Shown: positions 25,302 through 33,293 of the stretch, one piece after another
How positions within the stretch are numbered: position 1 is the first letter of the stretch
Layout: each line of letters starts with the position of its first letter
NCBI RefSeq assembly: GCF_002954325.1
Contig: NZ_MQVX01000001.1
Location: 2,586,768-2,650,767, forward strand
Origin: Aureicoccus marinus
GTDB lineage: Bacteria; Bacteroidota; Bacteroidia; Flavobacteriales; Flavobacteriaceae
Direction: 5' to 3'
Length of the DNA: 64,000 nucleotides
Made by a program: the position numbers and the translations under genes
Notes under the pieces: model-generated
What the model was told of the DNA's origin: nothing
Seen by the model: the letters and a program-made list of their open reading frames with translations, nothing else
Database searches by the model: none

Positions 25302-26629
25302 TGAAGAATAAATACTTTTTACTCGGGCTTGCAGCACTCAGCATTGTGGCTTGCAAGAAAAAAGAGGAGCCCGTCACTAAGTCGCCAGTAACCATGGTGG
25401 TTGAAGAAGAGCCTGTCGATATGCGATACGGCTTTAATTTCGAAGAATTTACCGTTGTCCAAGACACCATTGAACGGGGACAGAGCTTCGGGGAGTTGAT
25501 GATTGATCACAATGCGGATTACCCCAAGGTGGTTAAGATCGCCAATGAATTTAAAGACACTTTCGATGTTCGAAAATTGCAGTTTGGTAAACCCTACTAC
25601 ATCCTCAAATCCAGAGATAGTATTGAGTCTGCTCAAGTCTTTATCTACGAACAAGATAGGGTGAACTACACCGTTGTGGATCTTAGGGACTCGGTTGTCG
25701 CTTACCGCAAGCAAAAGCCTATTAAGGTCATCGAAAGAGAAATCGCCGGAGAGATTTCGAATGGAAGCAGCCTCTATTTGACCTTGGATTCTCTCGGAGT
25801 TGATCCCAACCTCACCTATGAATTCTCTCAGATTTACGCGTGGCAGGTCGATTTTTGGCGAATCATGCCTGGCGACAAGTTCAAGCTCATCATCAAAGAA
25901 AAATACATCAACGATTCGATTTATGTCGGCTTTGAGCCGGTTCAAAACGCCTATTTTGAGCACCGAGGAGAACCGCTCTACGCCTTTGAATACGGACAGG
26001 ATTCTTTGAGTCAGCAGGTCGAATTTTACGATCAAAACGCTATGAATCTGCGAAGAGCTTTCTTAAAAGCGCCGGTTCGCTACAAGAACTTTAGAATTTC
26101 TTCCCGTTACAACCTCCGCAGACGTATTTCCTATTACGGAAACCGAATCCGACCGCATAAGGGAACTGATTTTGCAGCGCCTTATGGAACGCCGATTATT
26201 TCGACTGCAGACGGGGTGGTGGTAGAATCCACTCGTCGAGGTGGGAATGGTAAATTCGTCAAGATTCGCCACAACGGAACCTACAGCACCCAGTACCTTC
26301 ACATGAGCAGGCGTTCGGTAAGTGTTGGACAATACGTCAAACAAGGGCAGGTCATCGGGTACATTGGGATGACAGGGAATACCAGTGGTCCTCACGTTTG
26401 TTACCGTTTTTGGAAAAATGGTCGCCAAGTCGACCCCCTGCGCGAAAAATTGCCTTCTGCAGAACCGATCGCAGAGGAACTACGAGAGGGCTTCCTGGAG
26501 TATATCGTGCCGATTAAAGCCAGGCTTGATGCGATTCAATACCCCATCAGACCAAATTCTCTTGAGCAAGAAGAGCCCGTAACACCACTAATCACACAGA
26601 CGCAAGAAGATGTCATTTCCGAGCCATAA
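25301..26629 (+). CDS. M23-family metallopeptidase lipoprotein
   Basis: A 442-residue protein with lipobox SIVACKKK. A LysM/OapA-like region occupies the first half, and a LytM/M23 peptidase domain the second, likely cutting peptidoglycan cross-bridges or regulating amidases. The first zinc motif is intact (RPHKGTDFAAPYGTPI). In the second, the usual His-x-His reads HVC (GPHVCYRFWKNG), so a cysteine replaces a zinc-ligand histidine. This may still bind zinc or mark a regulatory protein. The pgi gene overlaps its last 20 bases. Confidence 0.87.
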   Translation: MKNKYFLLGLAALSIVACKKKEEPVTKSPVTMVVEEEPVDMRYGFNFEEFTVVQDTIERGQSFGELMIDHNADYPKVVKIANEFKDTFDVRKLQFGKPYYILKSRDSIESAQVFIYEQDRVNYTVVDLRDSVVAYRKQKPIKVIEREIAGEISNGSSLYLTLDSLGVDPNLTYEFSQIYAWQVDFWRIMPGDKFKLIIKEKYINDSIYVGFEPVQNAYFEHRGEPLYAFEYGQDSLSQQVEFYDQNAMNLRRAFLKAPVRYKNFRISSRYNLRRRISYYGNRIRPHKGTDFAAPYGTPIISTADGVVVESTRRGGNGKFVKIRHNGTYSTQYLHMSRRSVSVGQYVKQGQVIGYIGMTGNTSGPHVCYRFWKNGRQVDPLREKLPSAEPIAEELREGFLEYIVPIKARLDAIQYPIRPNSLEQEEPVTPLITQTQEDVISEP

Positions 26630-28235
26630 TCCCACTGAAACTAAGGCTTGGGCAGCCCTCGAAGCCCACTACCAAGAAATTAAACACAAACACCTCACCG
26701 AACTTTTTCAGAATGATCCAAATCGGGCATCAGAACTGAAAAAGGAATTCCCCGGTTTTTTGTTTGACTACTCCAAGAACCGCATGACTAAAAAGACGGT
26801 GGAGTTGTTGGTACAGCTAGCGAAGGAAACCGGATTGGACCAAGCGAAGCAGGCCTATTTTGGAGGAGAAAAGATCAATGAGACCGAAGGTCGAGCAGTG
26901 CTCCATACCGCTTTACGTTCGCCAGCCAATGCTGCCGTTGAACTCGACGGGAAGAATGTGGTACCGGAAGTACAGGAGGTCAAGGCCAAGATGAAATCCT
27001 TCTGTGATGCTGTTCTTTCAGGTAATAAGAAAGGCAGCAGCGGTAAGGCTTTTACCGACGTAGTCAATATCGGTATCGGAGGTTCAGACTTGGGTCCCGT
27101 CATGATAACCGAGGCACTGGCCTACTATCAAAAAGGATTGCGATTGCACTTTGTCAGCAATGTAGACGGAGACCATTTACAAGAATCGTTAAAGGGCTTG
27201 GATCCGGAAACGACTTTGTTTGTGGTGGTTTCCAAGTCTTTTACTACACAAGAAACCCTGGCAAACGCTCAATCGGCACGCAAATGGTTTGTAGAAAAAT
27301 TATCGACTGAGGCGGTTGGTGATCATTTTATTGCCGTATCAACCAACATTCCACAAGTAGAGGCTTTTGGCATTGAAGCTCAAAACATCTTCCCGATGTG
27401 GGATTGGGTGGGAGGCCGATTCTCTCTTTGGAGTACGGTAGGTCTTTCGGTCGCCTTAGCGATTGGTTTTGATGGTTTCGAAGAATTATTGGCCGGAGCA
27501 GCGGCTATGGACCAGCATTTTAAAGAGAGCCCATCAGAAGAAAACATTCCTGTCTTAATGGGATTGATCGGGATCTGGTACAACAACTTCTTTGGAGCGG
27601 AATCTGTCGGTGTTATCCCGTATACCCAGTACCTCCATCGTCTCCCTGCTTACTTGCAACAGGCCATTATGGAGAGCAATGGTAAAAGCACAGACCGCAA
27701 CGGAAATCCGGTCGATTACCAGACCGGAGAAATTGTTTGGGGAGAGCCCGGGACCAATTCCCAACACGCCTTTTTCCAGTTGATACACCAAGGAACCAAA
27801 CTGATTCCCTGTGACTTTATTGGCTATAAGAAATCCCTCTATGGTGAGAAGGAACACCACGATAAGCTGATGGCCAATTTCTTCGCCCAAACCGAGGCCC
27901 TCATGAACGGTCGAAGCCTAGAAGAAGTGCAAGAAGAGCTTAAAAATCAAGGTCAGGGAGCTCATTTAGCCCCCTTCAAAGTCTTTGCAGGAAACAAACC
28001 GACGACAACCCTCTTATTCGATCAACTTAACCCGCACTCTTTGGGTATGTTGGTCGCTCTTTACGAGCATAGAATCTTCGTACAAGGGGTGATTTGGAAC
28101 ATTTTCAGTTATGATCAATGGGGTGTTGAGTTGGGTAAAATTTTGGCTAAGACGATTCTATCTGATATTCAATCAGATAGCCTGACATCGCACGACTCTT
28201 CAACGACACAGTTGCTTCAGCGGTATAAGAATTAG
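26610..28235 (+). CDS. pgi: Glucose-6-phosphate isomerase
   Basis: A 541-residue glycolytic enzyme interconverting glucose 6-phosphate and fructose 6-phosphate. Present are VVNIGIGGSDLGPVMITEAL, the sugar-phosphate site KSFTTQETLANA, and the signature GMLVALYEHRIFVQGVIWNI. Length is standard for the long bacterial form. The ATG lies within the preceding gene, showing tight coupling in the DUF3108-kynA-M23-pgi operon. Confidence 0.95.
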   Translation: MSFPSHNPTETKAWAALEAHYQEIKHKHLTELFQNDPNRASELKKEFPGFLFDYSKNRMTKKTVELLVQLAKETGLDQAKQAYFGGEKINETEGRAVLHTALRSPANAAVELDGKNVVPEVQEVKAKMKSFCDAVLSGNKKGSSGKAFTDVVNIGIGGSDLGPVMITEALAYYQKGLRLHFVSNVDGDHLQESLKGLDPETTLFVVVSKSFTTQETLANAQSARKWFVEKLSTEAVGDHFIAVSTNIPQVEAFGIEAQNIFPMWDWVGGRFSLWSTVGLSVALAIGFDGFEELLAGAAAMDQHFKESPSEENIPVLMGLIGIWYNNFFGAESVGVIPYTQYLHRLPAYLQQAIMESNGKSTDRNGNPVDYQTGEIVWGEPGTNSQHAFFQLIHQGTKLIPCDFIGYKKSLYGEKEHHDKLMANFFAQTEALMNGRSLEEVQEELKNQGQGAHLAPFKVFAGNKPTTTLLFDQLNPHSLGMLVALYEHRIFVQGVIWNIFSYDQWGVELGKILAKTILSDIQSDSLTSHDSSTTQLLQRYKN

Positions 28236-28406
28236 GTCTTATAGGCACCGGAGTGCTTAACGTTAACTTTACATTAGGACATATTTTGTTAACGTCCTTA
28301 ACATTCACCTGATACTAGGAGCTCTTTTTTAATACTTCCTTAAGAACCGCCCGCGGATTATGGAGGACTTTTGCAATTCTAATTAAACAATTAAACACTG
28401 TTAAGA

Positions 28407-31400
28407 ATGAAAAAGTTACTTCTTGCTGTAGTGGCATCTTTGATGACTACTGTAGCTTTCGCTCAAGGGGTTACGACTTCCTCTATGGGAGGTCAGATCT
28501 CTGACAACGCCGGCGAGCCCTTACCAGGTGCCAACGTAGTAGCAGTCCACCTTCCTTCCGGAACGGTTTATGGAGCTGCAGCTGACTTTGACGGTTTTTA
28601 CCGTATTTCTGGTCTCCGTCCTGGAGGACCTTACAAAGTGACCATCTCTTATGTTGGTTTCAATGATTTCGTAAAAGAAAACATCTACTTGCGTTTAGGA
28701 GAGTCTTTTAGAATCAACCCTAAGCTGAGTGAGTCTGCAACGGCATTAGACGAAGTTGTTCTTACGGCTACTCCTAATGGAATTTTCAATTCAAACAAGA
28801 CAGGGGCAGAGACGAGCATCAACAACCGTCAGATTCAATCTTTGCCTTCAGCTTCGCGCTCATTGGCAGATTTTGTTCGTCTAACACCGGAAGCTCAGAT
28901 TTCTGAAGGAAATGATGGATTTTCTATTTCCATTGCAGGTCAAAACAACCGTTACAACGCGATCTATATTGATGGTGCCGTCAATAACGATGTATTTGGT
29001 CTTGCTGGATCAGGAACCAACGGTGGGCAGACTGGAGTAAATCCTTTTTCTGTAGATGCAATTGAGTCTTTCCAAGTTCAATTGGCTCCATATGATATTA
29101 AAATTGCCGGTTTTGCTGGTGGTGCTATTTCGGCAATTACTCGATCTGGTACCAATGAATGGCAAGGATCAGCTTATTACTTCTTCCGTAACCAAGACTT
29201 GGCAGGAAAGACTCCTCCAGACTTGACAGGAACTGGAAGTGATCGTCAGAAGCTGGCTAATTTTACTGCCAATACATATGGTTTCCGTTTAGGAGGACCT
29301 ATTGTTAAGGATAAACTTTTCTTCTTTGTAAACTACGAGCGTCAAGACGATGAGACTCCTCAGCCGTTTGATCCTGCTACTTATATTGGAGACACCAATG
29401 CTGCCGGTTTGGCAGATTTGAGAAACTTCCTAATCAACACTTACGGATACGATCCAGGAGGGTTTGAGAGCAACACCCGAACGCTTATCTCTGATAAAGT
29501 AACCCTTAAGTTAGATTGGAACATCAACGACAAGAATAAGTTATCTCTACGTCACAGTTATGTAGGTGCTGAGAACTTGGAAGCTCGTAACTCTGATTTC
29601 AACAGTATTGGTTTCATCAACGGTTCCGAATTCTTCAATACAACGACCAATTCTACGGCCTTGGAGTGGAACTATGCTGGAAATAAATTTGCCAATAACA
29701 TGGTTATCGGATACACCAAGGTGCGTGACGACCGTGATCCTTCAGGAAACCCATTTCCAACAGTTGATATCATTGATGGTGCTGGATTCATTAGTCTTGG
29801 TGCAGAGCCTTTTTCTACAGCAAACTTGTTGAACCAGGATATTTTCACCTTCACTAATAATTTCGATATCTATGCGGGAAGACACACCATTACTTTGGGT
29901 ACACACAATGAATACTCTGAAGTTAAGAACTTATTCTTCGCTTTTAACTACGGAGATTACACTTTCGAAAGTGTTGCTGACTTTATCCGAAATGATGGAG
30001 TGGGAATTGATTTTTATCAGCACGGATACGCCCTTGTAGGTGACGGAACTGTTGGTGATGATTCAGCTGGGGCTTCTGAGTTTGATATTCTTCAACTTGG
30101 TTTTTATGCTCAAGACGAAGTACAATTCTCTGACAGACTTAAAGTAACTGCAGGTGTACGTTTTGACTTCCCTGTTTGGTCTGCTGGTCCTGTAAACGAT
30201 GACTTTAACAACAGAACTATTCCTATCCTACAAGCTGCTGGTAAAGACTTGCAAGGTGCGATGGTTGGAACAAGCCCTCGTACGCAAGCCCACGTTTCTC
30301 CTCGTATCGGTTTTAACTGGGATGTAAATGGAGATCGCTCAACCCAGATCCGCGGTGGTTTAGGTATTTTCACTTCTCGTATGCCTTTGGTTTGGCCAGG
30401 AGGGACCTACAACAACAACGGTATCACTTCAGGTTTTGCCGCTTCATTTAACACTACGGTTACTGAGTTCACCCCAGACATTAACAATCAACCTGTTAAT
30501 GTTGAGCCAGGATCAGGTGGTACTGGAGGAAACGTAGATTTGATTGCTGAAGACTTCATGTTGCCACAGGTATTTAAGTACAGTCTGGGTGTTGATCAAA
30601 GGTTGCCATTGTGGGGCTTGATCGCTTCTGGAGAAGTAATCTGGAATGATAATATCAATGCCGTTTACTACGAGAACCTGAACATTGGGGATCCTGTAGG
30701 TAACCTTAACCCTGCTGGTGGACCTGGTCGTGGTGATGCTCGTCCATTCTATGACAGAAGAGCTCGTTTGGATGGAACATATGGTGGTATTTACCTTTTG
30801 TCAAACACTGGTGAAGGAAACTCTTTCAGTTCTACAGTTACTTTGACAAAACCATTTGATGCTGGATTTTCTGGAAGCGTTTCTTGGAACTATACAGACG
30901 CCAACTCTATTTTCGATGGTACTTCTTCTCAAAACAGCTCTCAGTGGAGAAACATTCAGTCGGTTAACGGTAAGAACTCTGCTCTTCCAACGTCAAGATC
31001 TGACTTTGCAAGAGGACACCGTTTCTTGGCGAACGTGACTTATGAGCACAAATGGAATGAGAATTTGAAATCGACTATTGGACTATTCTATGAAGGATCT
31101 CGTTCCCAGCCTGTTACTTATGTGTATCAAGAAGGACGTGATTTGTTGAATGACGATTCTCGTGACAACGCTTTGATTTACGTACCTCGTGATGCAAGTG
31201 AAATCAATCTACTTGATGGCGCTAATGGTTTGACTTCTGCTCAGCAGTGGGACGCACTAAACGCGTTTATTAGTGGCAATGAATACTTGAATAGTCGTCG
31301 TGGGACCTATGCTCAAAGAAATGGCGACGAAGGTGCTTGGAGTGATGTAGTGGATTTAAAGTTCCTACAAGATTTTACTTTGAACGCTGGAGACAAGAAG

Positions 31401-31643
31401 AACACGCTACAACTTTCTCTTGATATTTTCAACTTTACCAACTTGTTGAACAAAGATTGGGGTAAACAACAGTTTATCGGTGGATTCGGAGAAGTTGGAT
31501 TGATCAGAACAGAGACTGCAGGTGAAAACCCAGTTTTCTCTTACAACCCTTCAGTTGGAGAGAATTTGATTCAATTGGATGACCGTGGTATTGAGAGCTC
31601 AAGATGGCAAGCTCAAATTGGTGTTCGTTACATTTTTAACTAA
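28407..31643 (+). CDS. Oar-like TonB-dependent outer-membrane receptor
   Basis: A 1078-residue protein with signal peptide (to TVAFAQ), an N-terminal carboxypeptidase-regulatory domain (ISDNAGEPLPGANVVAVHLP), then a plug (QIQSLPSASRSLADFVRLTP; FAGGAISAITRSGTNEW) and a long barrel ending SSRWQAQIGVRYIFN. It matches the Oar-type receptor family, which lacks a SusD partner. The ligand is unknown; peptides or proteins have been proposed for relatives. Arginine is coded mostly by CGT, unlike the receptor at 33294, suggesting strong expression. The upstream 171 bases hold TTAACGTTAA at about 28261 and no gene. Confidence 0.88.
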   Translation: MKKLLLAVVASLMTTVAFAQGVTTSSMGGQISDNAGEPLPGANVVAVHLPSGTVYGAAADFDGFYRISGLRPGGPYKVTISYVGFNDFVKENIYLRLGESFRINPKLSESATALDEVVLTATPNGIFNSNKTGAETSINNRQIQSLPSASRSLADFVRLTPEAQISEGNDGFSISIAGQNNRYNAIYIDGAVNNDVFGLAGSGTNGGQTGVNPFSVDAIESFQVQLAPYDIKIAGFAGGAISAITRSGTNEWQGSAYYFFRNQDLAGKTPPDLTGTGSDRQKLANFTANTYGFRLGGPIVKDKLFFFVNYERQDDETPQPFDPATYIGDTNAAGLADLRNFLINTYGYDPGGFESNTRTLISDKVTLKLDWNINDKNKLSLRHSYVGAENLEARNSDFNSIGFINGSEFFNTTTNSTALEWNYAGNKFANNMVIGYTKVRDDRDPSGNPFPTVDIIDGAGFISLGAEPFSTANLLNQDIFTFTNNFDIYAGRHTITLGTHNEYSEVKNLFFAFNYGDYTFESVADFIRNDGVGIDFYQHGYALVGDGTVGDDSAGASEFDILQLGFYAQDEVQFSDRLKVTAGVRFDFPVWSAGPVNDDFNNRTIPILQAAGKDLQGAMVGTSPRTQAHVSPRIGFNWDVNGDRSTQIRGGLGIFTSRMPLVWPGGTYNNNGITSGFAASFNTTVTEFTPDINNQPVNVEPGSGGTGGNVDLIAEDFMLPQVFKYSLGVDQRLPLWGLIASGEVIWNDNINAVYYENLNIGDPVGNLNPAGGPGRGDARPFYDRRARLDGTYGGIYLLSNTGEGNSFSSTVTLTKPFDAGFSGSVSWNYTDANSIFDGTSSQNSSQWRNIQSVNGKNSALPTSRSDFARGHRFLANVTYEHKWNENLKSTIGLFYEGSRSQPVTYVYQEGRDLLNDDSRDNALIYVPRDASEINLLDGANGLTSAQQWDALNAFISGNEYLNSRRGTYAQRNGDEGAWSDVVDLKFLQDFTLNAGDKKNTLQLSLDIFNFTNLLNKDWGKQQFIGGFGEVGLIRTETAGENPVFSYNPSVGENLIQLDDRGIESSRWQAQIGVRYIFN

Positions 31644-31664
31644 GCCAATAATCATATAGCTTAG

Positions 31665-31692
31665 AACCCTGCCTTCGGGCAGGGTTTTTTAT
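31665..31692 (+). terminator. Terminator after the Oar-like receptor
   Basis: AACCCTGCC and GGCAGGGTT form a perfect 9-bp stem with a TTCG tetraloop, followed by T residues. The T tract runs into the -7 box of the next gene. Confidence 0.9.
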
Positions 31693-31697
31693 TTTTG
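31690..31697 (+). promoter_or_regulatory. -7 box (TATTTTTG) of the small membrane protein gene
   Basis: A perfect TAnnTTTG match sharing bases with the preceding terminator's T tract; ATG follows 30 bases later. Confidence 0.6.
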
Positions 31698-31727
31698 TAT
31701 TATTCCACTTTAAAGCGCAAAACCATT

Positions 31728-32165
31728 ATGGAAGTTTTAGTTACCCTTCACTCGTATTTGGCCTATGTTGTTTTGGCCGTTCTCGTTCTTGCTGTAGTCA
31801 ATGCCTTTACCGGTTGGTTGGGCAAACGAAGCTTTAGCCTCAGCCGAGACTTTCGCATTAGTTTATACGCTTTAATTTTTAGCCACATTCAACTCTTTAT
31901 CGGTCTTTTGGTTTACTTCACATCTGCCAGCGGACTAAAAGCAATTCAGACCCTCGGTATGGGCGGATTAAACGCTCCTGCACGTCTTTTAGCCTTGGAA
32001 CATCCAACTATTAATATTTTGGCTTTGGTATTGATTACAGTAGGTTGGTCACGCCATAAAAAGACGGATGACGATACCGTAAAGTTCAAAAGAATCGCCT
32101 TGTTGTACGGCGCTGGTCTGCTCCTGATTCTTAGCCGTATCCCTTGGGGTCTTTGGCTATCTTAA
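31728..32165 (+). CDS. Four-helix membrane protein of unknown function
   Basis: A 145-residue integral membrane protein with four hydrophobic helices (about residues 8-28, 47-68, 92-112, 122-142). Histidines lie in or near helices (LHSYLAYVV, FSHIQLF, LEHPTINI), reminiscent of small haem-b or cytochrome b-like bundles, but no family is assigned. The ATG at 31728 is preferred over an upstream TTG. It converges on the nuclease gene with a four-base TTAA overlap. Confidence 0.7.
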   Translation: MEVLVTLHSYLAYVVLAVLVLAVVNAFTGWLGKRSFSLSRDFRISLYALIFSHIQLFIGLLVYFTSASGLKAIQTLGMGGLNAPARLLALEHPTINILALVLITVGWSRHKKTDDDTVKFKRIALLYGAGLLLILSRIPWGLWLS

Positions 32166-33232
32166 GGAACCTTAGCTTCTAACTTTTCTTTTCTAAGGCG
32201 CAGCAGTATTGGAAAATGATCACTGTAGCCTTCTTGGTAGAGGGTTCCGATATACGTTCGTTTTGGATACCCTTGGTAGCGGCCTTCTGATTGAATCAAT
32301 TCGGGAAGAACCAGTACTTTAGAATCAACTAATTTCCACCCATCAGGGGAGTGGAGAAAGTTCTCGCTGATGATCCACTGGTCAAAAAGTGCCCATCGAT
32401 CGCGGTAAGCTATACTACCAATTCCTGCTTGATAAAGTGACAACATGGGGTGATGTAATTTTACCCCTTCCACTTGATCCGGGCGCCTGGCTTGAAGAAG
32501 TCGTTGAATACTCTTGTCTGTTGGGTTGTCATTCATATCGCCCATCACGATTATTTTTCTTTTGGGCTGATCTCGGTAAAGAGAATCAACGATCTTCCGG
32601 CCTAGTTTTGAAGCGGCGATGCGGTAAGGATCAGACCTTCGTTTCCCGCCGCTACGGGAGGGCCAATGGACAATAAGCAAAGCAATTTCTTCCCCTTCTA
32701 AAAGACCGGAGACCACCAACTGGTCGCGGGTATAACGACGATGACCCTGATCGTCTTCAATCAGCAGGCGGTGTGCTCGGAACTGCACCGGTAAAAAGTC
32801 TTCTTTTTTGTAAAGAAGGGCTACATCAATGCCTCGGTGGTCTGGTGAATCGTGGTGGATCCAAGCATAGTTTTGCCCGTTCAGTGCGGGACTTCGAGCG
32901 AGGTCTCTTAAGACCCCGGAATTTTCAATTTCGCAAAGACCAATTAGACTCGGACCTGATCTTCCCATACTCGGAATTTGCTTGAGAACTGCGGACAATC
33001 GCTGAATTTTAGAGAGGTATTTTTTAGAGGACCAGCGGTACTTACCGTTAGGGGTCCGATCTTGATCTAGGTTAGGTGGGTTGGGGACGGTGTCAAACAA
33101 ATTCTCCACATTGTAAAAGAGAAGTTGAGCAGAGTTTTCATGACGACTTTGAGACTGTAAACCGGTTATGGAAAAGTAAAGACAAGCCCCAGTCAGGATT
33201 GCTGCAAATTTTGGTTTTTTGAGCTGTAACAT
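32162..33232 (-). CDS. Secreted endonuclease/exonuclease/phosphatase-family protein
   Basis: About 356 residues, with a signal-like N terminus (MLQLKKPKFAAILTGACLYF). Catalytic motifs of the EEP superfamily are visible: FYNVENLFDTVP, GLCEIEN, the central GDMNDNPTD and the terminal YSDHFPILLRL. Secreted members act as DNases or phosphoesterases. The frame runs upstream to 33295, but the shorter start fits the signal peptide and leaves a 61-base divergent gap to the receptor. With the receptor and the DUF5689 lipoprotein it forms a likely functional set. Confidence 0.83.
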   Translation of the reverse strand: MLQLKKPKFAAILTGACLYFSITGLQSQSRHENSAQLLFYNVENLFDTVPNPPNLDQDRTPNGKYRWSSKKYLSKIQRLSAVLKQIPSMGRSGPSLIGLCEIENSGVLRDLARSPALNGQNYAWIHHDSPDHRGIDVALLYKKEDFLPVQFRAHRLLIEDDQGHRRYTRDQLVVSGLLEGEEIALLIVHWPSRSGGKRRSDPYRIAASKLGRKIVDSLYRDQPKRKIIVMGDMNDNPTDKSIQRLLQARRPDQVEGVKLHHPMLSLYQAGIGSIAYRDRWALFDQWIISENFLHSPDGWKLVDSKVLVLPELIQSEGRYQGYPKRTYIGTLYQEGYSDHFPILLRLRKEKLEAKVP

Positions 33233-33293
33233 AGCCCAAAGATCAGGGCGCTCACTGCATGCACCTTGCGCTCCTACGGTATTCATTTGCCCC

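Noticed and set aside
25319..26035. 238-codon leftward frame within the M23 peptidase gene
   Set aside because: Antisense to a recognisable peptidase and lacks any signal or domain pattern.
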